A stretch of 64,000 nucleotides of DNA from Sphingomonas glacialis (lineage in GTDB: Bacteria; Pseudomonadota; Alphaproteobacteria; Sphingomonadales; Sphingomonadaceae), in contig NZ_BNAQ01000001.1 of NCBI RefSeq assembly GCF_014653575.1, positions 930,001 through 994,000 of the forward strand, given 5' to 3'. Below the pieces are notes generated by a model, which saw nothing but the letters and a program-made list of their open reading frames with translations, searched no databases and was not told where the DNA came from. A program made the position numbers and the translations under genes. Positions 28,585-38,291 of the stretch are shown here, one piece after another; within the stretch, counting starts at the first letter, position 1; each line of letters opens with the position of its first letter.

Positions 28585-29669
28585 CACGAAAACTCGATCA
28601 CGGAGCGCACGGTGTCGCCGGTGCGCAAGTTTGCGAGCGCGTGGTTGACGTCCTCGAGCTTGATCCGCTCGGCGACCATCGTGTCGAGGTCGAGCTTGCC
28701 GTCGAGATACATCTGCACCAGCCGCGGCAAATCGATCGGGAAGCGCGTCGAGCCCAGCAGCGAGCCTTGCAGCTTCTTGCCCGTCAGGAAGGTCGGCCCC
28801 GCAATCTTCACGTCGTTCCCCGGCGCGATCATCCCGAGGATCGTCGCAGTGCCGCCGCGCCGCAGGATCGTCCAGGCGAGCTCGGCAGTATTGCTCCGCC
28901 CGACCGCTTCGATCGCGTAATGCACGCCCCCGCCAGTCATCCCGAAGACCTTCTTGGCGAGGTCAGCATCGTTCGAATCGAGCGTGTGCGTTGCGCCGAG
29001 CTTTTCGGCGAGCGCGCGCTTGTCGGCGACGGGGTCGATCGCGATGATCTGCCCCGCGCCGGCGATCTTGGCGGCATTGATCGCGGCGAGCCCGATCCCG
29101 CCGCAGCCGATCACCGCGACGCTTTCGCCGGGGCGCAACTGGCTGTCGTTGAAGATCGACCCAGCCCCAGTGATCACCGCGCAGCCGAGCAGTGCGGCGC
29201 GGTCGAGCGGCATTTCCTTGCTGATCGCGACGCAGGCATTCTCGTGGACCAGCATCATCTCGGCGAACGCCGACAAATTGAGGAACGGCGCGAGCGGCGT
29301 GCCGTCGTTCAGCGCCAACCGCGGCGGTGCGCCTTTGGGCCGCCGCGTCGAGGGATCGACACACAAAGACGGCCGCCCGGTGACGCACATCTCGCACGCG
29401 CCGCAGAACACGGTGAAGAAGGTGATGACATGGTCGCCGACCTTGAGATGCGCGACGTCCGAACCGACCGCCTCGACGATCCCCGCCGCCTCGTGCCCCG
29501 GCACCGTCGGCATCGGGTGCGGGAAGGCACCGTCGACGAAGTGCAGGTCGCTGCGGCACACCCCGCACGCCACGGTGCGGATCAGCACTTCGCGCGGGCC
29601 GGGGTCGGAGATCGCGATGTCGTCGATCACCAACTCGGTCTTCGGGGCGTAAAGGATGGCTGCTTTCAC
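28584..29669 (-). CDS. Zinc-dependent alcohol dehydrogenase
   Basis: 361 residues, MDR class. The catalytic zinc ligands appear as ACGVCRSDLHFV (Cys) and PTVPGHEAAG (His); the structural zinc cluster is CGACEMCVTGRPSLC. The NAD site is AVIGCGGIGLAAINAA. The overall layout is class III-like. It may oxidise an alcohol or interconvert hydroxy acids in the same pathway as the kinase. It is translationally coupled to the next gene. Confidence 0.93.
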   Translation of the reverse strand: MKAAILYAPKTELVIDDIAISDPGPREVLIRTVACGVCRSDLHFVDGAFPHPMPTVPGHEAAGIVEAVGSDVAHLKVGDHVITFFTVFCGACEMCVTGRPSLCVDPSTRRPKGAPPRLALNDGTPLAPFLNLSAFAEMMLVHENACVAISKEMPLDRAALLGCAVITGAGSIFNDSQLRPGESVAVIGCGGIGLAAINAAKIAGAGQIIAIDPVADKRALAEKLGATHTLDSNDADLAKKVFGMTGGGVHYAIEAVGRSNTAELAWTILRRGGTATILGMIAPGNDVKIAGPTFLTGKKLQGSLLGSTRFPIDLPRLVQMYLDGKLDLDTMVAERIKLEDVNHALANLRTGDTVRSVIEFS

Positions 29670-29688
29670 GTGTCCCTCTTTTTCTCTT

Positions 29689-29777
29689 CGTCACCCCGGC
29701 CTTGTGCCGGGGTCCACCTCACCACTCACGCATCGTACGCAAAGCGCGGTGGGCCCCGGCACAAGGCCGGGGTGACG
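29689..29777. repeat. Dispersed inverted repeat, copy 7
   Basis: Ends cgtcaccccggccttgtgccgg and ccggcacaaggccggggtgacg are exact inverted copies. It sits between the dehydrogenase gene and the alcohol dehydrogenase gene of one transcript. Confidence 0.93.
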
Positions 29778-29783
29778 GTTGGT

Positions 29784-31061
29784 TTAGCGCCGCACCGCGT
29801 CCTTCGCCGCGACCGCCGCCGGCAAATCCGCGTACTTGCCGAACTCGTTGCGCGCGATCGCCCGGTTGTGCACTTCGTCCGGCCCATCGGCGAAGCGCAG
29901 CGTGCGCATCGCGGCCCAATCATGCGCCAGCGCGAAATCGCCCGAGACACCGCCACCGCCATGCGCCTGGATCGCATCGTCGAGGATCTTGAGCGCCATG
30001 TTGGGCGCCTGCACCTTGATCATCGCGATCTCTTGCTGCGCCGACTTGTTGCCCGCTCTGTCCATCATGTCGGCGGCCTTGAGGCAGAGCAGCCGCGTCA
30101 TCTCGATGTCGATGCGCGCGCGCGCGATGCGCTCCTCCCACACCGACTGATCGGCGATCCGCTTGCCGAACGCGACGCGGCTCAGCAGCCGCTTGGCCAT
30201 CGCCTCGATGCCCGTCTCGGCGACGCCGATCGTGCGCATGCAGTGATGGATGCGGCCCGGCCCCAAGCGCCCCTGCGCGATCTCGAACCCGCGGCCCTCG
30301 CCGAGCAGGATGTTCTCGGCGGGAACGCGGACATTTTCCAGCACGACTTCGCCGTGGCCGTGCGGTGCATGGTCATAGCCATAGACCGACAGCATCCGCT
30401 TGATCGTCACGCCGGGCGCATCCATCGGCACGAGGATCTGGCTCTGCTGGCTGTGGCGCGAGGCGTCGGGGTTGGTCTTGCCCATCGTGATCGCGATTCT
30501 GCAGCGCGGATCGCCGACGCCCGACGACCACCATTTCGTGCCGTTGATGACGTATTCGTCGCCATCGCGCACGATCGAGGTCTCGATATTGGTCGCGTCG
30601 GACGAAGCGACCGCCGGCTCGGTCATCAGGAAGGCCGAGCGGATCTCGCCGTTCATCAGCGGGCGCAGCCAGCGCTCCTTCTGCTCGAGCGTGCCGTAGC
30701 GGTGGAGCACCTCCATATTGCCGGTGTCGGGGGCCGAGCAATTGAAGCATTCGCTCGCCCAACCGACCTTGCCCATCTCCTCGGCGCATAACGCATATTC
30801 GAGATTGGTCAGCTGCGTGCCCTCGAAGACGAACGAATCGTCGACATGGCTCTGCCCCGAATGCGGCGGCATGAAGAAATTCCACAGGCCGGCCGCCTTG
30901 GTCTTTTCCTTCATCTCCTCGATGACGGGAATGACCTTCCAGCGCTCGCCGCTATGGTGCTGCTCGTCATATTCGGCCTGGCGCGGGCGGATCTGCTGGT
31001 CGATGAACCCCTTCACACGATCCCTGAAATAGATCTCGCGTTCGCTGAAGCTGAAGTCCAT
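29784..31061 (-). CDS. Acyl-CoA dehydrogenase, ACAD11-like
   Basis: 425 residues starting [23 protein letters not shown] and [17 protein letters not shown] are typical of the ACAD10/11 group; FAD-related motifs [17 protein letters not shown] and [14 protein letters not shown] follow, and the C-terminus has [16 protein letters not shown]. In this group the enzyme eliminates phosphate from 4-phosphoacyl-CoA instead of simple desaturation. The adjacent kinase and SDRs make that plausible. Start supported by AGAGAGCAG. Confidence 0.88.
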   Translation of the reverse strand: MDFSFSEREIYFRDRVKGFIDQQIRPRQAEYDEQHHSGERWKVIPVIEEMKEKTKAAGLWNFFMPPHSGQSHVDDSFVFEGTQLTNLEYALCAEEMGKVGWASECFNCSAPDTGNMEVLHRYGTLEQKERWLRPLMNGEIRSAFLMTEPAVASSDATNIETSIVRDGDEYVINGTKWWSSGVGDPRCRIAITMGKTNPDASRHSQQSQILVPMDAPGVTIKRMLSVYGYDHAPHGHGEVVLENVRVPAENILLGEGRGFEIAQGRLGPGRIHHCMRTIGVAETGIEAMAKRLLSRVAFGKRIADQSVWEERIARARIDIEMTRLLCLKAADMMDRAGNKSAQQEIAMIKVQAPNMALKILDDAIQAHGGGGVSGDFALAHDWAAMRTLRFADGPDEVHNRAIARNEFGKYADLPAAVAAKDAVRR

Positions 31062-31205
31062 CTGCTCTCTCCAATCGGGTCGTTGGGAGGCTGGGTATAC
31101 CGTACCGCGTTTTCGGTAAAGCGTCTTTGGCGTGGAAAAGCCACGCATTGCCCGCGCGCACGAAAGGGACTGTTTCTTCTAAAAGATGATGTTACAGATT
31201 GCCGC

Positions 31206-32462
31206 ATGGAGGCCAACGACACCATTCCGACCGCCGAGAGCCTGGACTCCGACACCAGCACCAAGCGCTTCCGCGCCAAGCGCGACGCGATCCTCGCTGC
31301 AGCGGCCGAAGCGATCAACGAACAGAGCGCCAAGGGCATGACCTTCGCCGATGTCGCGCGCCGTGTCGGGCTCAACACGACGAGCGTGACCTATTATTTC
31401 AAGCGCAAGGAAGACCTCGCCGCCGCCTGCTTCGAGTACACGCTCGAAAAGCTGCTGGCGATGCTCGACGAATCGCTGCTCGAGCCGACGCCGCAAGCGC
31501 GCGTCGCAAAATACCTCTCGCTCAACATGATCCGGCTCACCCGGATCCAGCGCGGCGAAGAGACCGCGTTCGCGATCCTGTCGGATCTGCGCGCGATGGA
31601 GGAGCCCGTGCTCGGCCGGCTGATGGCGGGCTGGCGCGAAGTGTTCCGCAAGACGCGCAGCCTGTGGGGCCCCGCCGCCAACCGCGCGCAGACCGATCTC
31701 CACGGCGGGCGCGCGCATGTGCTGCTCGAGAACACCTTCTGGCTGCCGATCTGGCTGACGCGCTACGATCCCGATCAATATCCGCGGATCGAGGAACGGC
31801 TGATGGACGTGTTTGCCCACGGCATCGCCGGGCCGAAAGCGACCTGGGACCCCGAGCTGATCGACCTCGCGCATGACGAGCCCGAGCCCGGGCGCGAGGC
31901 GTTCCTGCTGGCGGCGACGCGGTTGATCAACCAGCTCGGCTATCGCGGTGCCTCGGTCCAGAAGATCGCGTCCGAGCTCAACGTCACCAAGGGCAGCTTC
32001 TACCACCATCTCGATGCCAAGGACGATCTGGTGCTCGCGTGCTACAAGCGCAGCCTCGATACCGTCGCCGACGCGCAGCGGCTCGCCGACGAGCGCGGCG
32101 GGAGCCATTGGGGGCGGCTGTCGGGGACGATCGCGACCTTGCTCGACGTCCAGTTTTCCGAACGTGGGCCACTGCTGCGCACCACGGCGCTGTCGGGCCT
32201 GCCGAGCGAATCGCGCACGCAGATGGTCGACCGTTCGAACCGTATCGCGCGCCGCTTCGCGGGCACGATGAGCGACGGCATCGCCGAGGGTTCGATCCGC
32301 CCGGTCGATCCGCTGATCGCCGCGCAGGCGCTGATGGCGATGCAGAATGCGGCGTTCGACATGCGCAAATGGGCACATACGATGACACGCGAGCGCTCGA
32401 TCGGATATTATGCCTCGACCCTGGCGTTCGGCTTGTTCGACGACCGGATCTTACAACAATAG
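31206..32462 (+). CDS. Tandem TetR-family transcriptional regulator
   Basis: 418 residues containing two complete TetR modules. The first helix-turn-helix is at about residues 40-62 (MTFADVARRVGLNTTSVTYYF); the second is at about 250-270 (ASVQKIASELNVTKGSFYHHL). Each is followed by a helical ligand-binding region. It is divergent from the ACAD11-like dehydrogenase and probably controls the acyl-CoA genes on one or both sides in response to an acyl-CoA ligand. A tandem layout is roughly twice the normal TetR length of about 200. Confidence 0.92.
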   Translation: MEANDTIPTAESLDSDTSTKRFRAKRDAILAAAAEAINEQSAKGMTFADVARRVGLNTTSVTYYFKRKEDLAAACFEYTLEKLLAMLDESLLEPTPQARVAKYLSLNMIRLTRIQRGEETAFAILSDLRAMEEPVLGRLMAGWREVFRKTRSLWGPAANRAQTDLHGGRAHVLLENTFWLPIWLTRYDPDQYPRIEERLMDVFAHGIAGPKATWDPELIDLAHDEPEPGREAFLLAATRLINQLGYRGASVQKIASELNVTKGSFYHHLDAKDDLVLACYKRSLDTVADAQRLADERGGSHWGRLSGTIATLLDVQFSERGPLLRTTALSGLPSESRTQMVDRSNRIARRFAGTMSDGIAEGSIRPVDPLIAAQALMAMQNAAFDMRKWAHTMTRERSIGYYASTLAFGLFDDRILQQ

Positions 32463-32463
32463 T

Positions 32464-32551
32464 CGTCACCCCGGCGCAGGCCGGGGCCGCTGGGTTTGGG
32501 GCACGATCTTCGCGTCATAATCCAGCGGCCCCGGCTTCCGCCGGGGCGACG
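32464..32551. repeat. Dispersed inverted repeat, copy 8
   Basis: Ends cgtcaccccggcgcaggccgg and ccggcttccgccggggcgacg, with inner ggccgctgg/ccagcggcc. Between the TetR gene and the glutaryl-CoA dehydrogenase gene. Confidence 0.92.
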
Positions 32552-32571
32552 TGGAAATCAAAGGACCTGAC

Positions 32572-33756
32572 ATGGCCGACATGGCGCGTTTCGATTGGGC
32601 AGACCCCTTCTTCCTCGACGATCAGTTAGAAGATGACGAGCGGATGATCCGCGACTCTGCGCGCGCCTATGCGCAGGACAAGCTCGCCCCGCGCATCGTC
32701 GACGCCTTCCAGAACGAAACCACCGATCCCGAGATCTTCCGCGAGATGGGTGCGCAAGGCCTGCTCGGCCCGACCGTTCCCGAGGAATATGGCGGCGTCG
32801 GCGCGTCCTACGTCGCCTATGGCCTCGTCGCGCGCGAGGTCGAGCGGATCGATTCGGGCTATCGCTCGATGATGTCGGTGCAGTCGAGCCTCGTGATGTA
32901 CCCGATCTTCGCTTATGGTTCGGAAGCGCAGAAGCGGAAGTATCTGCCAAAGCTGGCGAGCGGCGAATGGATCGGCTGCTTCGGCCTGACCGAACCCGAT
33001 GCCGGATCGGACCCCGGCAGCATGACGACGCGCGCGAAGAAGATCGACGGCGGCTATCTGCTGTCGGGCGCCAAGACCTGGATCTCCAATTCGCCGATCG
33101 CCGACGTGTTCGTCATCTGGGCGAAGTCCGAAGCGCACGGCGACGGCATTCGTGGTTTCATCGTCGAAAAGGGCGCCAAGGGCCTCGCCACGCCCAAGAT
33201 CGAGGGCAAGCTGTCGCTGCGCGCCTCGATCACCGGCATGATCTTGATGGACGAGATCGAGCTGTCAGAGGATGCCTTGCTTCCCGACGTCCAGGGGCTG
33301 AAGGGTCCATTCGGCTGCCTCAACCGTGCGCGCTACGGGATCAGCTGGGGCGCGCTCGGCGCTGCCGAATTCTGCTTCCATGCCGCACGCCAGTACGGGC
33401 TCGACCGCAACCAGTTCGGCACCCCGCTCGCCGGGCGCCAGCTCTACCAGAAGAAACTCGCGGACATGGAGACCGAGATCGCGCTCGGGCTACAGGCGTC
33501 GCTCCGCGTCGGCCGCCTGATGGACGCGGGCAAGTTCGCGCCCGAGATGATCTCGATCGTCAAGCGCAACAATGTCGGTAAGGCGCTCGACATCGCACGG
33601 ATGAGCCGCGACATGCATGGCGGCAACGGCATTTCGGGCGAATATCAGGTCATGCGCCACATGATGAACCTGGAAACGGTCAACACGTACGAGGGCGCGC
33701 ACGACGTCCATGCGCTGATCCTCGGTCGCGCGATCACGGGGATCGCCGCGTTCTGA
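32572..33756 (+). CDS. gcdH: Glutaryl-CoA dehydrogenase-like acyl-CoA dehydrogenase
   Basis: 394 residues. N-terminal [22 protein letters not shown] and the [20 protein letters not shown] motif match GcdH; the substrate-loop region [17 protein letters not shown] and the catalytic end [18 protein letters not shown] (Glu in YEGAHD) are intact. GcdH oxidises and decarboxylates glutaryl-CoA to crotonyl-CoA in lysine and tryptophan breakdown. The 5' extension to 32551 is in the repeat and is not used. Confidence 0.93.
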   Translation: MADMARFDWADPFFLDDQLEDDERMIRDSARAYAQDKLAPRIVDAFQNETTDPEIFREMGAQGLLGPTVPEEYGGVGASYVAYGLVAREVERIDSGYRSMMSVQSSLVMYPIFAYGSEAQKRKYLPKLASGEWIGCFGLTEPDAGSDPGSMTTRAKKIDGGYLLSGAKTWISNSPIADVFVIWAKSEAHGDGIRGFIVEKGAKGLATPKIEGKLSLRASITGMILMDEIELSEDALLPDVQGLKGPFGCLNRARYGISWGALGAAEFCFHAARQYGLDRNQFGTPLAGRQLYQKKLADMETEIALGLQASLRVGRLMDAGKFAPEMISIVKRNNVGKALDIARMSRDMHGGNGISGEYQVMRHMMNLETVNTYEGAHDVHALILGRAITGIAAF

Positions 33757-33771
33757 TGGGATACCGCCCTT

Positions 33772-33852
33772 CCCGTCACCCCCGCGCAAGCGGGGGTCCC
33801 GCTTCTTCTAGCGGCGGGAAGAAGCGGAATTCCCGCCTTTGCGGGACTGACG
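33772..33852. repeat. Dispersed inverted repeat, copy 9
   Basis: Ends cgtcacccccgcgcaagcggggg and cccgcctttgcgggactgacg, with inner tcccgcttctt and aagaagcgg. It most resembles copy 1 beside gap. Confidence 0.88.
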
Positions 33853-33861
33853 GAGGATAGG

Positions 33862-34989
33862 ATGAACGGCCAAGCATCAGCCCCCCTCGCCGGCCTGCGG
33901 ATCCTCGAAATGGCGGGGATCGGGCCCGGCCCGTTCTGTGGAATGATGCTGGCCGACCACGGCGCCGAGGTGATCCGCGTGGAACGTCCCGGCCCGCCGG
34001 GGCTGACCGATCCGACGCGCGACCCGCTACTCCGCTCGCGCCGGACGATTGCGCTCGATCTCAAGCAGCCCGAAGCGGTCGCGGCGGTGCGCCGCCTGGC
34101 GGGGACGTGCGACGGGCTGATCGAGGGCTTCCGCCCGGGCGTGATGGAGCGCCTCGGCCTTGGGCCCGACGTGCTGATCGGCGACAATCCGCGGCTCGTC
34201 TATGGCCGCATGACCGGCTGGGGGCAAAGCGGCCCGCTCGCCCACGAACCCGGCCACGACATCGATTATATCGCGATCTCGGGCACGCTCCACGCACTCG
34301 GCGAAGCAGGCCGCAAGCCGACCGCGCCGATCAACCTTGCAGGCGATTTCGGCGGTGGCGGGATGATGCTCGCGTTCGGGATGCTCGCCGCGATCCTGCA
34401 GGCGCAGGCGAGCGGCACGGGTCAGGTCGTCGATTGCGCGATGACCGAAGGATCGGCGGTGCTCGCCAGCATGATCTGGGGGTTTCGCGGCATGGGCCAG
34501 TGGAGTGGCGCGCGCGGCACCCATTTGCTCGACGGCGGCGCGCATTTCTACGACACCTATGAGACCGCCGACGGCAAGTGGATCGCGGTCGGCGCGATCG
34601 AACCGCAATTCTACGCCGCGCTGCGCCGCGTGATGCACCTCGACGGCGCCGAATGGGACGCGCAATTTGCGCCGGCCGTCTGGCCGCGGCTCAAGCAGGA
34701 ACTGGCGTATCGCTTCAAGCAGCGCAGCCGCGACGCATGGGTCGCGGCGTTCGAGGGGCACGAGGCGTGCGTCGCGCCCGTGCTGGGGTTCGAGGAAGCC
34801 GCCGCGCATCCGCACAACGTCTCCCGCGGTGCATTCGTGACCGCGGGCGGCGTGACGCAGCCCGCCCCCGCCCCGCGCTATTCGGTCAGCGAAACCGTGG
34901 CCCCGCGCATGGCTGGCGCGCAGGACGGCGCCGCGATCCTGGCCGAAGCGGGCTTCGCTCCGGCCGAGATCGAGGCGCTGCTCGGTTAA
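33862..34989 (+). CDS. Alpha-methylacyl-CoA racemase (CaiB/BaiF family)
   Basis: 375 residues. ILEMAGIGPGPFCGMMLADHGAEVIRVERPG is the family N-terminus. Catalytic His132 in PGHDIDYIAISGTLHA and Asp162 in AGDFGGGGMM are 30 residues apart, as in the characterised racemases (His126/Asp156). They interconvert 2R and 2S methyl-branched acyl-CoA so that dehydrogenases can act. Its presence next to FadE-like genes supports branched-chain or sterol side-chain oxidation. It ends in a four-base overlap with the convergent transporter gene. Confidence 0.93.
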   Translation: MNGQASAPLAGLRILEMAGIGPGPFCGMMLADHGAEVIRVERPGPPGLTDPTRDPLLRSRRTIALDLKQPEAVAAVRRLAGTCDGLIEGFRPGVMERLGLGPDVLIGDNPRLVYGRMTGWGQSGPLAHEPGHDIDYIAISGTLHALGEAGRKPTAPINLAGDFGGGGMMLAFGMLAAILQAQASGTGQVVDCAMTEGSAVLASMIWGFRGMGQWSGARGTHLLDGGAHFYDTYETADGKWIAVGAIEPQFYAALRRVMHLDGAEWDAQFAPAVWPRLKQELAYRFKQRSRDAWVAAFEGHEACVAPVLGFEEAAAHPHNVSRGAFVTAGGVTQPAPAPRYSVSETVAPRMAGAQDGAAILAEAGFAPAEIEALLG

Positions 34990-36272
34990 GCGACCACCGG
35001 CTTGCGCGCGAAGACGCCGTAGCAGGCGATGATCGCATAGCAGGCCGCGGGCAGGATCATGGCGAAGCGCAGCCCGCTCTGATCGGCGATCAGGCCGGTC
35101 AGCGGCGGGATGATCGCGCCACCGACGATCGCCATCGCCAGCACGCCCGACCCCTCGGCCGCACGCTTGCCGAGGCCTTCGCTCGCCAGGCTGAAGATCG
35201 TCGGGAACATGATCGAATTGGTCAGCCCGATCGCGAGCAGCGACCAGCCCGAGACGAGCCCGGTGGTGTGCGTCGACAGCGCGATCAGCGCGATCCCGGC
35301 GATCGCGACGCCGGCGAGCACCTTGCCCGGCGAGACGTAGCGCAGCACGGCTGCCCCGATGAAGCGCCCGACCAGCGCGCCGCCCCAGTAGAACGGCACA
35401 TGCTTGCCCGCCGCCTCGGCACCGAGCGCCAGCGTATCGGCCTGCGTCAGATAGCTGACGATCAGCGAGCCGATCGCAACTTCGGCGCCGACATAGAGGA
35501 AGATGCACAGCGTGCCGAAACCAAAGCGCGGCAGGCGGAGCAGCCCGAACGCCTTGACGATGCTGCCCTGGTCATCGACCGCGGTCTGCAGCCGGTTGCG
35601 GCGCGTCCACACGACGGCCGCGACGATCACCAGCGCCACCGCGAGCCCGATATAGGTGTGCACGACGGTCTGCGTCTCAGCGGTGCGATAGGCGTCGAGC
35701 GCAGCGCCGGTCAGCGTCTTGGGATCGATCCTCGCGAGCGAGCCGAGGATCACGATCGAGCCGACATACGGGAAGATCGTCGTGCCGAGCGAGTTGAACG
35801 CCTGCGCGAAGGTCAACCGGCTCGACGCGGTCTTGGGCGGCCCGAGCAGCGAGATCAGCGGGTTGGCGACGACTTGCACCATCGTGATCCCCGCCGCGAG
35901 CACGAACAGCGCGAGCAGGAATACCGCGAAGGTGCCCGACTGCGATGCCGGCACGAACAGCAGGCAGCCCGCGGTCATCGTCAGCAACCCGATCGAGGCC
36001 GAGCGCATATAGCCTGCCTTGCGCACGATCGCCGCGGCGGGGATCGAGAAGACGAAATAGGCCGCGAAAAACGCCGATTGCACGAGCAGCGCCTGCGCAT
36101 AGCTCAGCGTGAACAGGTCCTTGAGCTTGGGGATGATCACGTCGTTGAGGCTGGTGATGCCGCCGAAGATGAAGAACAGGGCGAACACGAAGACCTGCAG
36201 GTCGGGCGCGTTGATCCCCTTGGTGGCGATTTCGTCGGTGCCGTGCGGCGTCGTGGCGGCCTCTATGTGCAT
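34986..36272 (-). CDS. FucP-family sugar transporter (MFS)
   Basis: 428 residues with 12 membrane helices. Family markers are FFIFGGITSLNDVIIPKL, YAQALLVQSAFFAAYF, QVVANPLISLLG, SRLTFAQAFNSLGTTIFPYVG and FYWGGALVGRFIGA. FucP-type proteins import fucose, glucose or galactose with protons. No sugar catabolism gene is directly coupled, so substrate is open. A large open frame on the opposite strand is a shadow. Confidence 0.9.
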   Translation of the reverse strand: MHIEAATTPHGTDEIATKGINAPDLQVFVFALFFIFGGITSLNDVIIPKLKDLFTLSYAQALLVQSAFFAAYFVFSIPAAAIVRKAGYMRSASIGLLTMTAGCLLFVPASQSGTFAVFLLALFVLAAGITMVQVVANPLISLLGPPKTASSRLTFAQAFNSLGTTIFPYVGSIVILGSLARIDPKTLTGAALDAYRTAETQTVVHTYIGLAVALVIVAAVVWTRRNRLQTAVDDQGSIVKAFGLLRLPRFGFGTLCIFLYVGAEVAIGSLIVSYLTQADTLALGAEAAGKHVPFYWGGALVGRFIGAAVLRYVSPGKVLAGVAIAGIALIALSTHTTGLVSGWSLLAIGLTNSIMFPTIFSLASEGLGKRAAEGSGVLAMAIVGGAIIPPLTGLIADQSGLRFAMILPAACYAIIACYGVFARKPVVA

Positions 36273-36410
36273 ATGCGATCCCCTAATCGGCCGCTTTCGC
36301 CGCCAGTCTCTCTCGTAGCATCCCTTGCCCCGCCGACGCCCGGTCTGGCAATCCGCAGAATGCCATGCGATACCCGGCGCCTAGAACAATCCGGATCAGG
36401 AGAGTCCGCC

Positions 36411-37172
36411 ATGGCTACCGCCGCTGTCGACCGCGTGGAGATGTCCGAAGCCGAATGGGAAGCGCGCCAGGAGCTCGCCGCCTGTTACCGGGTCTTCGCG
36501 ATGCTCGGCTGGTCCGAGATGATCTACAACCACATCACGCTGAAGATCCCGGGCGAGGACGGCGCCTTCCTGATCAACCCGTTCGGGCTGCACTTCAGCG
36601 AGGTGACGGCATCGAGCCTCGTCAAGATCGACATCGACGGCAACAAGCTCGACGACAGCCCCTACCCCGTCAACCGCGCGGGCTTCGTCCAGCACGCGCT
36701 GTTCCACCGCCACTTGCCCGACGCGCATTGCATCATGCACACCCACACCACCGCGGGAATGGCGGTCAGTTCGCTCGAGGGCGGGCTGCGCGCGACCAAT
36801 TTCTACGCGTGCAACTTCGCCGGGCAGATCGCCTATCACGACTTCGAGGGCGTGACGGTCCGCGACGAGGAAGGCGCGCGGCTGCTCGAGCATCTCGGCA
36901 ACAAGCGCGTGATGCTGCTCAAGAATCACGGCATCCTGGTGATGGGCAAGACGCTACCCGAGGCGTTCATCAAGCATTGGTCGCTCCAGCGCGCGTGCGA
37001 GATCCAGATCGCCACAATGTCGATGGGAACGCCGATCGAAGTGACGCCCGACGTCGTGGCGGTTCACCAGCGCGATCTGCACATGGCGCAAGTCCCGGGC
37101 GGCGCGGGCGCTGCCGATTTCGCGGCGATGGTGCGACTGGTCGACAAGATCGACACCGGCTGGCGCGCTTGA
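36411..37172 (+). CDS. Class II aldolase/adducin-family protein
   Basis: 253 residues. The zinc-binding His pair HTHTTAGMA and a third His in LLKNHGILVMG are in place, as in fuculose-phosphate-type aldolases; the acid residue is probably in the SEVTAS loop. The SEMIYNHITLKIPG start with INPFGLHFSEVTASSLVKID marks the adducin-like subgroup common in Proteobacteria. It is divergent from the FucP gene (138-base gap), hinting at a sugar role, but many members are of unknown function. AGGAG is found 10 bases upstream. Confidence 0.88.
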   Translation: MATAAVDRVEMSEAEWEARQELAACYRVFAMLGWSEMIYNHITLKIPGEDGAFLINPFGLHFSEVTASSLVKIDIDGNKLDDSPYPVNRAGFVQHALFHRHLPDAHCIMHTHTTAGMAVSSLEGGLRATNFYACNFAGQIAYHDFEGVTVRDEEGARLLEHLGNKRVMLLKNHGILVMGKTLPEAFIKHWSLQRACEIQIATMSMGTPIEVTPDVVAVHQRDLHMAQVPGGAGAADFAAMVRLVDKIDTGWRA

Positions 37173-37275
37173 TCCTCACAGCAAAGCCAATCTAATCAAT
37201 AACCTGTTATAGAACTCTTGCCTCCCACGGGCACGCGCCTAACCTCGGTCAGGCCTTACCGTGTGGAGACCAAGA

Positions 37276-37458
37276 ATGCTCAAGATCCTGCTTGTCGCTG
37301 CTACGCTTTCGCTCGCCTCGACACCCGTCATGGCGGCGCCGTGCAAGGACGCCAAGGGCCGCTTCATGAAGTGCCCGCCCGCCAAGCCGGTCGCGACCAA
37401 GTGCCGGTTGAACGGCAAGTTCGCCAAGTGCGGCACGCCCGGCGCGAAGCCCGCCTGA
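37276..37458 (+). CDS. Small secreted Cys-rich protein
   Basis: 60 residues: signal peptide MLKILLVAATLSLASTPVMA, then a mature part of about 40 residues rich in Lys and Pro with four cysteines (APCKDAKGRFMKCPPAK ... KCRLNGKFAKCGTPGAKPA). The two CxxxxGxF/KxxKC-like halves are a short internal duplication. No family recognised. Its own terminator hairpin follows. Confidence 0.75.
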   Translation: MLKILLVAATLSLASTPVMAAPCKDAKGRFMKCPPAKPVATKCRLNGKFAKCGTPGAKPA

Positions 37459-37463
37459 TCATC

Positions 37464-37488
37464 GCGGGGCGGCGCAACGCCGCCCCGC
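37464..37488. terminator. Hairpin between convergent genes
   Basis: GCGGGGCGGCG and CGCCGCCCCGC are perfect 11-base arms around CAA, between the small secreted protein and the dioxygenase, which are convergent. Suited to serve both. Confidence 0.75.
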
Positions 37489-37493
37489 ACGCT

Positions 37494-38291
37494 TCATCCG
37501 AAGCGATAGCCCGACACCGCCCACCCCATCACGACATCGCGGTAATCGCAGATCGCCGCATCCTCACCGCCAGCACCGAGCGCGACCATCAGCGGCAGCA
37601 GATGCTCGGCCTCGGGATGCGCGAAGCGGGCGTTGGGCAGCGTGTTCCAGGCGGCGACGCGCGCGGCGCGCGCCACCGGATCGGGATCGGTCACCGCCGC
37701 GGTCAGTGCGACATCCCAGGCCGCGGCGATCGGCGTGACCTGGGGCCCGCGCGCGCGCAGATTGTGGAAGCTCATCCCCGATCCGACGATCAGCACGCCT
37801 TCGTCGCGCAGCGGTGCGAGCGCTCGCCCGATCGCGATATGTCCCGCCGGATCGAGATCGGCGCGCAATGAGAGCTGGACGAGCGGGATGTCGGCATCTG
37901 GCACCGCAACCATCATCGGGATGAACACGCCGTGGTCCCAGCCGCGCTCCTCGCCGTGATGCGCAATCCCTGCGTCGGCGAGCAGCGCGCTCACGCGCTG
38001 CGCGAGCGCAGGATCGCCGTGCGACGGCCAGTCGAGCCGATAGGTATGCGGCGGGAAGCCGAAATAGTCGTAATCGAGCGGATGCCCGTCGCCGGTGTTG
38101 ATCGCGAGTTCGGGAGTTTCCCAATGTCCCGACACGAGCAGGATCGCGCGCGGTCGCTCGGGCAGCGATGCGATCAATCCGGCAAGATACGCCTGCATCG
38201 GGCGCCACATCGGGTCGGGCAACCCGCCGGCTGGATCCATGAAGAAGCACGGGCCACCGCCATGCGGAATGAAGAGCGTTGGAAGTTTCAT
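37494..38291 (-). CDS. Extradiol dioxygenase, DODA/YgiD (LigB) family
   Basis: 265 residues starting MKLPTLFIPHGGGPCFF. Class III extradiol features: metal His in IPHGGGP and in SGHWETPELAINTG, the conserved HHGEERGWDHGVFIPM stretch, and VLIVGSGMSFHNLRA. These enzymes open catechol-type rings with ferrous or zinc metal; in E. coli YgiD acts on 4,5-DOPA. An aromatic substrate is likely but unknown. A longer upstream reading crosses the divergent promoter and is not used. Confidence 0.9.
   Translation of the reverse strand: MKLPTLFIPHGGGPCFFMDPAGGLPDPMWRPMQAYLAGLIASLPERPRAILLVSGHWETPELAINTGDGHPLDYDYFGFPPHTYRLDWPSHGDPALAQRVSALLADAGIAHHGEERGWDHGVFIPMMVAVPDADIPLVQLSLRADLDPAGHIAIGRALAPLRDEGVLIVGSGMSFHNLRARGPQVTPIAAAWDVALTAAVTDPDPVARAARVAAWNTLPNARFAHPEAEHLLPLMVALGAGGEDAAICDYRDVVMGWAVSGYRFG

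Noticed and set aside
34578..36272. Forward open frame reaching into the class II aldolase gene, opposite the FucP gene
   Set aside because: The first part is the complement of the transporter; only the end from 36411 is a real protein.
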